From UBA3076 sp964646435 (lineage in GTDB: Bacteria; Desulfobacterota; Dissulfuribacteria; Dissulfuribacterales; UBA3076), in assembly GCA_964646435.1 (NCBI GenBank), contig CAZYEJ010000007.1, positions 1 through 57,630 on the forward strand: DNA of 57,630 bases, written 5' to 3'. Of this stretch, positions 1-7,483 are shown piece after piece; the stretch's first letter is position 1, and every line of letters starts with the position of its first letter. The position numbers and the translations under genes were made by a program. The notes beneath the pieces were generated by a model. It had not been told where the DNA came from and did no database searches. It worked only from the letters and a program-made list of their open reading frames with translations.

Positions 1-1
1 C

Positions 2-619
2 CAACATGAGTCGGAACTGGAGCTGGCGCGGCTGGGTTGTGCGCATCTGGCTGGTTGCAAGGCGCCCAGCATACTCATCGGAGGCTTAGGTATGGGCTAT
101 ACCCTGCGCCAAGCTCTCGACATACTCAGCCCCCACGCCCAAGTGGTGGTGGGTGAACTATTGGGTGCTGTAGTCGAATGGAATCGTGAGTTCCTTGGAG
201 AACTCAACGGCCAGCCGCTGGGGGACGAACGAGTTGACCTCAAGACAGGCGATGTCGTCGAGCTTATCTCACGTTCCAAGAGCAGATTCGATGCGATCCT
301 GCTGGATATCGATAATGGCCCCGCCGTGATGACAGATTCAGGAAACCGCCGTCTGTACGGTCGTGAAGGAATTCGAGCCTGTAGTTGCGCGTTGCGCGAA
401 CAGGGGTGTCTGGCTGTGTGGTCGGCTGAGCCGAGTAAGAAATTCGAGCAGCTCTTGATGAGTTGCAGCTTCCACGTGCGCCGTTTCCGGGTTTCCGCCT
501 ACAAGGGCAGTAAATCGCGGTCACGTTTTGTATGGGTCGCTTCGGAGGACAAGATGATCCTCCCCTGCGGTGGCAGCAAACCGCGCCTGCCGCTCAAGAA
601 CGAGTTGAAGGGAAAATAG
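2..619 (+). CDS. Spermidine synthase-like SAM-binding protein, 5' truncated by window edge
   Basis: The reading frame is open from base 2, so the ATG at 92 is internal and the N-terminus lies outside the window. The first visible residues include a glycine-rich motif (ILIGGLGMGYTL) that is motif I of spermidine-synthase-like Rossmann methyltransferases. It is followed by an acidic stretch (VVVGELLGAVVEW) placed like the SAM/dcSAM-ribose contact and by DAILLDIDNGP, the usual post-motif II loop. Family members use S-adenosyl-type cofactors; many of this short bacterial group have no proven substrate, so true polyamine synthesis is not established. It ends before an AT-rich repeat region and has no clear operon partner in view. 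Confidence 0.75.
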   Translation, partial: QHESELELARLGCAHLAGCKAPSILIGGLGMGYTLRQALDILSPHAQVVVGELLGAVVEWNREFLGELNGQPLGDERVDLKTGDVVELISRSKSRFDAILLDIDNGPAVMTDSGNRRLYGREGIRACSCALREQGCLAVWSAEPSKKFEQLLMSCSFHVRRFRVSAYKGSKSRSRFVWVASEDKMILPCGGSKPRLPLKNELKGK

Positions 620-783
620 GGTTGACTCAACGGCCACAATGGACATGGAACCGAATTAGCAAAGTTGGTCAAGGATCATTTTCAGGTCATTTGGCAGCTT
701 TTTCCTGACGAGGATCCTTTCGTTGTCATCAATGACACAGAGGAAACAATCTCATATATATCGAACAGAATGTTATATACATG

Positions 784-1231
784 TTAAACACCGATTTTCA
801 CAGAGGTAAAAATAGTCAAAATAACCACCAAAACTGTCAAAATTATAGACATATATACTGATGAAATATCAGGTAGTTATACTTTTTATAACATGGCATT
901 GTCTATCAATAATAGGGTCTTAATATGACAATTAAGTTTTGTGATTACTCATGTAAAAAAGTAAATAGCAATGATTATCTGTTTCAAATTAAACATAAAA
1001 ATAGCATATTCCTGAATAAATAGATAAAAATAGCATATTTATAATCGTCATAAATATATTTTATTCGTCAAAGTTAAACCCTGAAGATGCCTTACAGAAT
1101 TTGGACAAAAAGTATAAAAAGTCAATAATTAAAGGTAAATACAAACATCCAACAATAGAATTGTCTTGATATGTTATAAAATTTTAGGGGTAAACTATGT
1201 CGGTTAGGGTATCTGTAAAAATCGGTGTTAA
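784..1231. repeat. Putative MITE or decayed IS bounded by ~20-bp inverted repeats
   Basis: The left end (784-804, GTTAAACACCGATTTTCACAG region) and right end (1212-1231, reverse complement TTAACACCGATTTTTACAGA) are near-perfect inverted repeats about 450 bp apart. The interior is very AT-rich and contains a short direct repeat (AAAAATAGCATATT, twice near 998 and 1025). No transposase frame survives. This fits a non-autonomous or decayed element; the family is not recognised. Confidence 0.5.
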
Positions 1232-1253
1232 ATAAAGGGTAACCGTTCACGGG

Positions 1254-1398
1254 GTTACAACGCCAGTTTTACCGCAACCCACCGAACTGTAAGCTTTTAC
1301 AGGGTGCTGCAGATGCGAGGCGTACGGGTACGCAGACGTACTTCCTGTACTTCAAGTACCCGACAACAAAGCAGATGCGGTGTCCTGTGAACGCTTAC
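1254..1398. repeat. Dispersed palindromic repeat, copy A (full length)
   Basis: The 112-bp segment 1287-1398 aligns without gaps and with few mismatches to 44016-44127. It opens with CTGTAAGCTTTTACAGG and closes with TCCTGTGAACGCTTAC, which are imperfect inverted repeats of each other, and contains the small hairpin GCGTACGGGTACGC. The 33 bases before it (1254-1286) recur at 45819-45851. It behaves like a REP/MITE-type interspersed repeat. Confidence 0.75.
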
Positions 1399-1557
1399 AA
1401 TAAAGGTGATATCAGAAAGGCTATGGTCTTGGCAAGTAAGTTGTGTCAATTCGCCCAAGTTTCTGGCAGGAATGGAGAGTAATCGTGGATCTGGAAAAAA
1501 TATTCCTGGTTTCTCAGTAGATTACCAGGGCGACCAATATCCCCCTTATCAGCCAGA

Positions 1558-2088
1558 TTATTCGGGCACCTCAGGTGTGGCTACCGCCACGATTTCCTTA
1601 AGCAGGTCTTCTTTTAAAAGAATTCCTACGACAGCTTCCCCTTCCACAACCGGGAGCCAATCGATCTTGTGAGAAGTTATGAGATGGACAGCTTCCATGA
1701 GGGTACCATCTTGATGAATGACATGCATAACCGGCGACATGATTTCGCTGCCGGGCCTTTCAAGTATAGCCTCACACTCTTCTAAAAACTGACCCTGCCA
1801 GAAGATAGGAAGTTCTTCGATGGCCTTTGTAGAAGACTCCATATGAGCAAGGATATCATCAATAGAGAGCATTCCCAGAATCTCTTTCTCGTCTGCCACC
1901 TCGTTAACCACCAGCAAGGACGAAGGACACCTACCTTTTTGTTTTTCATTCAGCACTTTGACCGCTTCTGCCACCTTTGTCTGCGGCGATATACGTTCAA
2001 GTGCCAACACATCAAGCATCAGATCTTTAATTCGTTTTTCAGGCATTCTATCCAGACTCTTTAAGTAAAAGGTTGAAGATTGAAGCAT
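1558..2088 (-). CDS. Tandem CBS-domain protein
   Basis: A 176-residue protein made of two CBS units. The first begins with KRIKDLMLDVLALERISPQT and ends with ILGMLSIDDILAHM; the second begins SEIMSPVMHVIHQDGTLMEA and ends AVVGILLKEDLLKEIV. CBS pairs bind adenosine nucleotides or similar ligands and usually sense energy state; no catalytic domain is attached, so a regulatory role is inferred. The ATG at 2088 has an AAGGTG-like site upstream, but an internal Met at residue 15 (MPEKRIKDLM) is the more usual family start. It is transcribed divergently from the sigma-54 activator cluster. Confidence 0.8.
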   Translation of the reverse strand: MLQSSTFYLKSLDRMPEKRIKDLMLDVLALERISPQTKVAEAVKVLNEKQKGRCPSSLLVVNEVADEKEILGMLSIDDILAHMESSTKAIEELPIFWQGQFLEECEAILERPGSEIMSPVMHVIHQDGTLMEAVHLITSHKIDWLPVVEGEAVVGILLKEDLLKEIVAVATPEVPE

Positions 2089-2422
2089 GTTAGCTTATCA
2101 CCTTCAGCCTTTTACCTTCTACCTATTCTAGCTACGTTCCTCAAGTTGACTTCTTAATTTGAGCAAGCGATGTGCCAAATTCTTGGGTATTCACTGTTAT
2201 TTGCTAACATATTGATTTTTAAACACTTATGTACTATCTGCAGAAAACTTGAGCCATTTATGAAACGGCATATTTATGCCGCATAATTCGAGCCAACATA
2301 GGTTTTGACATTTTTTTGCCCATCTGCTACTAATCTGAATTTAAAGAAAGCAGGCTAATTACTTTGTAAGGGCCTTGTATGGGCTTGGGCAATCGGCAGT
2401 TGGGCAACGAGAGAAGGCGAAG
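2089..2422. other. Divergent intergenic region with candidate activator site
   Basis: Some 330 bases separate the CBS gene (minus) from the sigma-54 activator gene (plus). The only structure I can support is the palindromic cluster at 2267-2286. An in-frame TTG at 2375 could extend the activator, but an ATG at 2423 has the better ribosome-binding site. No sigma-54 -24/-12 element with correct spacing was found here. Confidence 0.45.
2267..2286. promoter_or_regulatory. Candidate activator binding site (GGCA-N6-TGCC plus overlapping palindrome)
   Basis: Positions 2267-2280 read GGCA-TATTTA-TGCC; with one flanking base each side the symmetry is CGGCAT-ATTT-ATGCCG. Overlapping it, 2274-2286 reads TTATGC-C-GCATAA, a perfect 6-1-6 palindrome. 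The same GGCA-N6-TGCC arrangement with AT-rich spacer occurs twice upstream of the sigma-54 promoter at 5871. Position upstream of the activator gene suggests autoregulation by its Fis-type helix-turn-helix; this is inference. Confidence 0.5.
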
Positions 2423-3490
2423 ATGATTTCTCATAAAATTGCGTTACACGGTCAAATCGAGCCGGATCTATTCCCGGAGTTTATCGTAGTAAGCGAGCAC
2501 ATGCGTTCGGTGATCAGGACCGTGCAACAGATTGCCAGATTTGACGCCAATGTTTTAATTTCCGGGGAGTCCGGAACTGGTAAGGAGCTTGTGGCCCGCA
2601 TCATTCATCAAAAAAGCGACCGGAGGGATAAACCTATTGTGCCGGTGAACTGCGGTACCCTTTCCGGTGAACTGTTTGAAAGTAAACTATTCGGCCATGA
2701 AAAGGGGGCCTTTACAGGTGCTGTTAGGCAAACCAAGGGGAGATTTGAGCAGGCCGATAACGGGACTCTCTTTTTAGATGAAGTCTCGGAGATTTCACCA
2801 TCTAATCAGGTAAACTTTCTGAGGGTACTGGAAGATGGCTGCTTCTGTCGAATCGGAGGAGAGATACCCATCAGGGTGAACGTTCGTATTGTTGCAGCGA
2901 CCAATAAGGATCTGACAACAGAAGTAAAGACAGGGCATTTTAGAAAGGATCTCTACTACCGCCTAAAGGTGATCCCCATTAACCTTTTTCCTTTAAGGAA
3001 ACGGAAGGAAGCAATTCCTCATTTGGTGAATAATTTCCTGGAAAGATTTGCCAAATTATATAAAAAATCCAGGGTATCCGTTTCCTCTGAGACTATGGAA
3101 TACTTGATATCGTATGATTGGCCGGGGAATATTAGACACCTTAAGAACATAATGGAAAGAATGTTTCTGATGGCCCAAGGACCGATAATCAATGTGAACG
3201 ATTTTCCAGAGGATATTATGGACGTAGTGTCCTTTGATCCTGGAGAGAATCCAGGGCAAGAGACCCACAATCAAAGCGCATCATCTTTCGATTTTGCAGC
3301 CTATGGTCCTATTGAACCATTGCGAAAGGCACGTCAACGGCTGGAGAAAACCATCATTCTGAGGGCCTTAGAGATGACGAAAGGACAGAGGGCCAGGGCC
3401 GCTGAACTTCTGGAGATTAAACCCCGCACCCTTCGCCAAAAGATGAGCGATTATGGTATTGAGTTCCGGAGGACGGGAAAAAGAGGATGA
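2423..3490 (+). CDS. Sigma-54-dependent activator (AAA+ and Fis-type HTH) lacking an N-terminal regulatory domain
   Basis: This 355-residue protein is an NtrC-family enhancer-binding protein reduced to its motor and DNA-binding parts. After about 20 residues the AAA+ domain begins (VVSEHMRSVIRTVQQIA). Walker A is GESGTGKE (48-55), the sigma-54-contact loop GAFTGA is intact (95-100), and Walker B is GTLFLDE (114-120). The C-terminus ends in a Fis-type HTH (QRARAAELLEIKPRTLRQKM). No receiver, GAF or PAS domain precedes the AAA+ module. The ATG at 2423 is chosen because GAGAAGG lies just upstream; an in-frame TTG at 2375 is the alternative. Its stop overlaps the next gene (ATGA), a stand-alone receiver, so the two may form a split NtrC. 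Its likely target is the sigma-54 promoter at 5871. Confidence 0.92.
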   Translation: MISHKIALHGQIEPDLFPEFIVVSEHMRSVIRTVQQIARFDANVLISGESGTGKELVARIIHQKSDRRDKPIVPVNCGTLSGELFESKLFGHEKGAFTGAVRQTKGRFEQADNGTLFLDEVSEISPSNQVNFLRVLEDGCFCRIGGEIPIRVNVRIVAATNKDLTTEVKTGHFRKDLYYRLKVIPINLFPLRKRKEAIPHLVNNFLERFAKLYKKSRVSVSSETMEYLISYDWPGNIRHLKNIMERMFLMAQGPIINVNDFPEDIMDVVSFDPGENPGQETHNQSASSFDFAAYGPIEPLRKARQRLEKTIILRALEMTKGQRARAAELLEIKPRTLRQKMSDYGIEFRRTGKRG

Positions 3491-3894
3491 AACCCAGGCT
3501 CTTGCTAGTTGATGATGAAGAAATGTTTCTGGAATTTCTCTCCAGGCGCTTGATAAGTTACCAGTATGATGTAACAACTTGCTTAAGTGGTGAAAACGCC
3601 CTTGAAATGATTATGGATCACGATTTTGATGTGGTTATACTGGATGTGCTTATGCCTGGTATGGACGGAATCGAGACCCTGAGGGAAATAAAGAAGATAA
3701 AGCCACTTACCGAGGTGATCATGCTAACTGGCCATGCATTCCGGGAATCGGGCATAGAAGGAATGAGGCTTGGTGCCTATAGTTATTTGAGCAAACCCTG
3801 CAATACTGAAGACCTGATCGCAAAAATCAACAAGGCCTATGATAGAAAGGCCGAACATGAAAAACGCATCAACATGGCAAGCCGGCATCCATGA
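3487..3894 (+). CDS. Stand-alone response-regulator receiver (CheY-like)
   Basis: 135 residues with a complete receiver fold: acidic pair in LLVDDEE, phosphoacceptor Asp in VVILDVLMPGMDG, Thr in MLTGHA and conserved Lys in YLSKPCN. There is no output domain; the C-terminal 15-20 residues are charged and probably flexible. The start codon overlaps the stop of the sigma-54 activator by four bases, implying translational coupling. The simplest reading is that this is the receiver missing from that activator, acting in trans, with the histidine kinase at 4532-5713 as a likely phosphodonor. The partner assignment is inferred from gene order only. Confidence 0.88.
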   Translation: MKPRLLLVDDEEMFLEFLSRRLISYQYDVTTCLSGENALEMIMDHDFDVVILDVLMPGMDGIETLREIKKIKPLTEVIMLTGHAFRESGIEGMRLGAYSYLSKPCNTEDLIAKINKAYDRKAEHEKRINMASRHP

Positions 3895-4068
3895 GGACAT
3901 TAATGCCTATCCTGTGACCTGCGCGCGAATGGGGGGGGCGTCGGCCCCTGGAATTCCCTTGACAAGGCCCTGAGAAAATACTAAAAAAATTTTAGTTAAG
4001 GTTTTCGAATAGATATATGTTTTGACCGAATGTAACTAGGACTTGCAATTGATTTCAAGGAGCAATCT

Positions 4069-4572
4069 ATGAATGATCAATCAACCATTCGAGTTATTCG
4101 AGTTTTACTGGTAGACGATGAGGCGACTTTGCTCGAATACCTATCCAAGCGCCTTCTTAGACAGGGCCATACAGTGAAGGCCACTTTCTCCGGCGAAGAG
4201 GCTATTGAGGTGGCAAAACAAGAAAATTTTGATGTGGCGGTTGTCGACTTGAAGATGCCGGGGATAGACGGGGTGGAGACGCAAAAAAGACTGAGAGAAA
4301 TCCAACCATTCCTGCAATGCATCGTATTGACCGGCCACGGTTCCATAGAAAGCGCCCTGGAAAGCGGCTACGAGGAAGCCTTTCGGTATTTGCTTAAGCC
4401 CGTTGACTATGAAAATCTTGTGACTGTCATTAAAGAAGCCTACGAGAAAAAAATAAAGTTACAGGAAGCGAAATTCCAAGAGGAACTGGAAAAGCTTCAC
4501 CACCATGGGATGGGGGCACGCGGGATGAGAAATGCCATTGCTGAATTGCGCAAGATCTATGGATTCGAATAG
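4069..4572 (+). CDS. Receiver protein with charged C-terminal helical tail
   Basis: 167 residues. Residues 1-125 form a receiver: LLVDDEA acidic pair, AVVDLKMPGIDG with the phosphoacceptor Asp, LTGHGS and LLKPVD with the conserved Lys. The last ~40 residues (KKIKLQEAKFQEELEKL then MGARGMRNAIAELRK) are helical and charged, not a DNA-binding domain. The ATG follows AAGGAG at good spacing. The gene overlaps the start of the PAS histidine kinase, so the pair is co-translated. It may be a phosphorelay intermediate between that kinase and the receiver at 3487. Confidence 0.87.
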   Translation: MNDQSTIRVIRVLLVDDEATLLEYLSKRLLRQGHTVKATFSGEEAIEVAKQENFDVAVVDLKMPGIDGVETQKRLREIQPFLQCIVLTGHGSIESALESGYEEAFRYLLKPVDYENLVTVIKEAYEKKIKLQEAKFQEELEKLHHHGMGARGMRNAIAELRKIYGFE

Positions 4573-5713
4573 CTCTCTGGAGACCGAGCTGAAAAAGGCC
4601 AGGCAGGAACTGGCCGGTTATAAGATAGAGTTACATCAGACCAGGGGCTATCTTCAGTGTATTCTGCAGAATTCCGAGGATATGATCTTTGCTACAGAAG
4701 TTGGCGGAATACTGATTTCCTTTAGCAAGGGCGGTGAAAAGGTGCTTGGTTACTCTTTTGCAGAATTAATAGGTACCTACATAAAGGATTTGGCCGAAGA
4801 CCCTGTATCATTTGAGCGGTTCTTTACCTCCTCCCAGGATGAAGGCCCGACAGTGCAATTGGACATTCCCTTCCGTCACAAGGAAGGAGGAATAGTCCAT
4901 TGCAATGTTTCTCTAATAAACCTGATGAACAGGGAAAGCCAAAGAGTAGGCACGGTCGGGGTCTGCAGGGACATTACCCTGTGGAAAAAGATACAGGAAG
5001 ACCTGGTCCGAATCGACAGACTGGCGGAAATCGGAAGGATAGCAGCAGGGGTCGCCCACGAGATCAACAATCCTCTGGCGATTATTAGCGAGGCTTCGGG
5101 ATGGGCTGGCGTGGTAATCAGCGATGCTAAGGGCCTAAGTCCCGAGGACCGGGAAGAACTGGAAAAGGCCACCAAAGAGATCAGCCACCAGACCAAGCGA
5201 TGTAGCAGCATAACTCATGAATTACTGGACTTCGCCCGTGGTTCAACCCCGGCATTAATCGAATTTGATATCCATGATGTGCTCAGAGACAGCATTAGTT
5301 TTCTCAAACCCGAACTCAAACACACACCCATAGAAATCGATACTCAGTTTATGTCTGGTCCCCTACTTATGAAATCTGATCCAAAGTTGTTGGAGCAGGT
5401 CTTTGTAAATTTTATTACCAATGCCATTCATGCTATCCGAAGTAAGGGGGAAGACAAAGGATATATCCAGATAAAAACCCTTTCAACAAACTCGGATGTG
5501 GAGATAGGTTTTGAAGACAATGGTACCGGGATCACGGAGGAAGACCAGAAAAAGATCTTTCAACTGTTTTTTACCACCAAAGCTCCGGGCAAGGGGACAG
5601 GCCTTGGCCTCTCAATCAGCCAGAATATCGTCAAGAAGTTAGGCGGAACTATCACTCTTGACAGCAAGGTTGGAGTCGGTACCAACTTTACAGTGCGACT
5701 TCCACTCTCCTAG
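4532..5713 (+). CDS. Cytosolic PAS-domain sensor histidine kinase (NtrB-like)
   Basis: 393 residues without transmembrane segments. An N-terminal coiled stretch (19-43) leads into a PAS domain (about 44-150, from LQCILQNSEDMIFATEVGG to VGVCRDITLWKK). A HisKA dimerisation domain follows with phosphoacceptor His176 (AAGVAHEINNPLAII), then a HATPase domain with N box FVNFITNAIHAI, G1 DNGTGI and G2 GKGTGLGLSI. The architecture matches NtrB-type kinases that act on sigma-54 activators. The 4532 ATG has GGGAT upstream; an internal ATG at 4559 is possible. It overlaps the preceding receiver gene by about 40 bases, confirming one operon. Confidence 0.9.
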   Translation: MPLLNCARSMDSNSSLETELKKARQELAGYKIELHQTRGYLQCILQNSEDMIFATEVGGILISFSKGGEKVLGYSFAELIGTYIKDLAEDPVSFERFFTSSQDEGPTVQLDIPFRHKEGGIVHCNVSLINLMNRESQRVGTVGVCRDITLWKKIQEDLVRIDRLAEIGRIAAGVAHEINNPLAIISEASGWAGVVISDAKGLSPEDREELEKATKEISHQTKRCSSITHELLDFARGSTPALIEFDIHDVLRDSISFLKPELKHTPIEIDTQFMSGPLLMKSDPKLLEQVFVNFITNAIHAIRSKGEDKGYIQIKTLSTNSDVEIGFEDNGTGITEEDQKKIFQLFFTTKAPGKGTGLGLSISQNIVKKLGGTITLDSKVGVGTNFTVRLPLS

Positions 5714-5716
5714 GTT

Positions 5717-5769
5717 GGCAAAAAAATGCCTAAATAATCATTTCCTTATTTATGCGGCATTATTTTGCC
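5717..5769. promoter_or_regulatory. Pair of candidate enhancer sites (GGCA-N6-TGCC x2) upstream of the antiporter promoter
   Basis: Two copies of GGCA-N6-TGCC with all-A/T spacers: 5717-5730 (spacer AAAAAA) and 5756-5769 (spacer TTATTT). The second overlaps TTATGCGGCATTA (5750-5762), a near match to TTATGCCGCATAA at 2274-2286. They lie about 100-155 bases upstream of the sigma-54 -24 element at 5871, the usual range for enhancer sites of NtrC-family activators. Binding by the 2423-3490 product is inferred. Confidence 0.5.
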
Positions 5770-5870
5770 ACTTTCCAACAATGCCAAATCTATTTCCGTC
5801 TTAAAACAAGTTAGAATAAAATTTGTAAAATCAGTGTGTTAAATAGCAATACGGCAATCTAATGAGGGAC

Positions 5871-5885
5871 TGGCACATCTATTGC
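5871..5885 (+). promoter_or_regulatory. Sigma-54 (-24/-12) promoter of the Mrp-type antiporter operon
   Basis: TGGCAC-ATCTA-TTGC matches the sigma-54 consensus TGGCAC-N5-TTGC exactly, with the invariant GG and GC separated by ten bases. It lies 73 bases upstream of the TTG start of the first antiporter gene, in the same orientation, and downstream of two candidate enhancer sites. A sigma-54 activator gene sits about 2.4 kb upstream and rpoN itself is at 39024-40511. Confidence 0.8.
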
Positions 5886-5957
5886 TGTTAAACAATCAAC
5901 TCGTCTCGTCCGTTTCCCAAATTTGCAAACCGATCAAAAATAGGGGAGGGGCACCTG

Positions 5958-6533
5958 TTGGATAAGCAAGAGAAAGAAGGGCTGGGAAGCAAACACAATA
6001 CCAGCAAAGTAGAAAATTCGGATCAAGGTCCAGTGCGCCGAAAGAATTTAGCCCCTTATGTGGTCACATTCTTTATCATGTTCGGCGTCTGGGTCGTCCT
6101 TTCAGGCAAGTTTGATCCCTTTCATCTCAGCCTCGGGGTCATCTCCTGCGCCATCGTGGCTTACCTTTCGGCCGACCTATTGCGTCCCTCTATGAGAGGC
6201 CTTTTAATTATGTTGGTCCGATGGGTCCCATATCTCCCATGGCTGATGAAGGAGATCATCAAAGCAAACCTACATGTTACATATCTCGTCTTCCATCCAA
6301 GGATGATGGACCTGATCGACCCCAGAATTATCAAATTTCGAAGCAAGCTGGAGGGCGACCTAGCCCTGGTCACCTTTGCCAATTCAATCACTCTCACTCC
6401 CGGCACTATTACGGTCAATGTATCACCCGATGGCGATTTTAAGGTTCATGCCATTGACAAGGCGTCTGGTGAGCCCTTGCCAGGCGAGATGGAGGCCAGG
6501 GTTGCCAAGTTATTTGGGGAATTTGATGGATAA
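5958..6533 (+). CDS. mrpE: Mrp-type Na+/H+ antiporter subunit E
   Basis: 191 residues. The first ~30 are charged and cytosolic; then come hydrophobic helices (FFIMFGVWVVLS, LGVISCAIVAYLSA) and the MnhE/MrpE signature region LVTFANSITLTPGTITVNVS, ending in the small soluble domain typical of the family. It contributes to assembly and stability of the Mrp cation/proton antiporter in the inner membrane. The TTG start is supported by a strong GGGGAGGGG upstream. It opens a ten-gene operon; its last bases overlap the subunit F start by 8 bases. Confidence 0.9.
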   Translation: MDKQEKEGLGSKHNTSKVENSDQGPVRRKNLAPYVVTFFIMFGVWVVLSGKFDPFHLSLGVISCAIVAYLSADLLRPSMRGLLIMLVRWVPYLPWLMKEIIKANLHVTYLVFHPRMMDLIDPRIIKFRSKLEGDLALVTFANSITLTPGTITVNVSPDGDFKVHAIDKASGEPLPGEMEARVAKLFGEFDG

Positions 6534-6813
6534 CATCTTTTCATATTCGAGTCTTTATCTGGCCTTTCTGATGGCCCTTTCTTTAGTCCGGGCCGTGATT
6601 GGGCCAACAGTCCTGGACCGGATGATTGGCGTCAATGCTATTGGGAGCAAGACTGTCGTATTACTTATTATGATCGGTTTTCTTTATCATCGGGTGGATA
6701 TGTTCGTGGACATTGCACTAGCCTATGCCATGCTGAACTTTATCGCAGTACTGGCGGCTTCAAGATACTTTCAAAAGCGTAAAGGATTGTACGACGAAGC
6801 ACTGTATCGATAA
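6526..6813 (+). CDS. mrpF: Mrp-type Na+/H+ antiporter subunit F
   Basis: 95 residues from the ATG at 6526, which overlaps the end of mrpE; a much longer frame open from 6376 is out of line with the family. Three membrane helices are visible, with the MrpF/MnhF signature SLVRAVIGPTVLDRMIGVNA followed by GSKTVVLLIMIGFL and DIALAYAMLNFIAVLAASRY. It is a small membrane subunit of the antiporter complex. The overlap with mrpE implies translational coupling. Confidence 0.9.
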   Translation: MDNIFSYSSLYLAFLMALSLVRAVIGPTVLDRMIGVNAIGSKTVVLLIMIGFLYHRVDMFVDIALAYAMLNFIAVLAASRYFQKRKGLYDEALYR

Positions 6814-6901
6814 AGACTACTCAAGGATTCTCGCAGCAAGGACAGGCAGTATGCCAATACCTTTGACAGGGGTTCACGAGGAAGCCGAGAGGTTTTGACA
6901 A

Positions 6902-7234
6902 ATGGACATCATGGATATCATTGTATGCGTGCTATTGTTCTCCGGACTGTTTTTCCTTACAGGGGGGGCGGTTGGGATTCTGCGTTTTCCTGATTTTTAT
7001 TCCAGGCTTCACCCCGCAGGTAAACTCGATACCCTTGGCTCTCTTCTGTCCATGACCGCCTTTGCCCTTTTTAACCTCCATCATTTTTCCCTGGGCGCCT
7101 TGCTGACCAGCCTGAAGATTCTTCTTATCGTTGTATTTATTTTTCTGGCCAGCCCCACAGCAACCCATGGTATTGTTGACGCCGGTGTCAGGGCCGGTCT
7201 GGCCCCCTGGACCAAGGGAGAGAAAAGGAGGTAA
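6902..7234 (+). CDS. mrpG: Mrp-type Na+/H+ antiporter subunit G
   Basis: 110 residues with three membrane helices and the MnhG/PhaG hallmark GGAVGILRFPDFYSRLHPAG, then KLDTLGSLLSMTAF and a helix LLTSLKILLIVVFIFLASPT. It is a small membrane subunit of the antiporter. An 88-base spacer separates it from mrpF. ATG at 6902 is used; a second in-frame ATG three codons on is possible. The next gene begins four bases after its stop. Confidence 0.9.
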   Translation: MDIMDIIVCVLLFSGLFFLTGGAVGILRFPDFYSRLHPAGKLDTLGSLLSMTAFALFNLHHFSLGALLTSLKILLIVVFIFLASPTATHGIVDAGVRAGLAPWTKGEKRR

Positions 7235-7237
7235 CCT

Positions 7238-7483
7238 ATGATCTGGCCGATAGATCTGGCAATTCTTACCCTGGTCGTTATCGCTAGCATCGGTGCCCTC
7301 ATGGTCAAGGATTTGCTTGGCGCCGCCATCCTGTTTGGGGCTTACAGCTTCATGATGTGTCTGCTCTGGTCCATTATGGGAGCAGTAGATGTGGCCTTTA
7401 CTGAGGCTTCGGTCGGAGCAGGTGTCAGTACGGTCTTTTTTGTTGCCGCTGTATTCCGTACATCAAGGAGGACAAAAGATTGA
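7238..7483 (+). CDS. MbhD-like (DUF4040) membrane subunit
   Basis: 81 residues with three hydrophobic helices: LAILTLVVIASIGALMV, LGAAILFGAYSFMMCLLW and the signature DVAFTEASVGAGVSTVFFVA. The acidic residue in AFTEA lies in a membrane helix, as in MbhD and the corresponding C-terminal part of MrpA, where it is part of the ion path. Here it is a free-standing gene as in membrane-bound hydrogenase Mbh and related Mrp-like complexes, and no MrpA-sized gene is present. GGAGG precedes the ATG. The stop overlaps the TTG start of the next gene. Confidence 0.85.
   Translation: MIWPIDLAILTLVVIASIGALMVKDLLGAAILFGAYSFMMCLLWSIMGAVDVAFTEASVGAGVSTVFFVAAVFRTSRRTKD

Larger units (their letters stand above)
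620..1557. other. AT-rich intergenic stretch with two repeat elements, no convincing gene
   Basis: About 0.94 kb without a credible gene. It holds an inverted-repeat-bounded AT-rich segment (784-1231) and a structured dispersed repeat (1254-1398), listed separately. Short open frames here have no ribosome-binding site or recognisable protein motif. The composition is clearly more AT-rich than the flanking genes, which suggests decayed mobile DNA. Confidence 0.6.

Noticed and set aside
1406..1672. 88-residue plus-strand open frame
   Set aside because: It overlaps the CBS gene antisense, has no ribosome-binding site and low-complexity composition.
5716..5729. TTGGCA-AAAAAA-TGCC looked like a sigma-54 promoter
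   Set aside because: GG and GC are separated by nine bases, not ten, and the segment fits better as a symmetric GGCA-N6-TGCC site.
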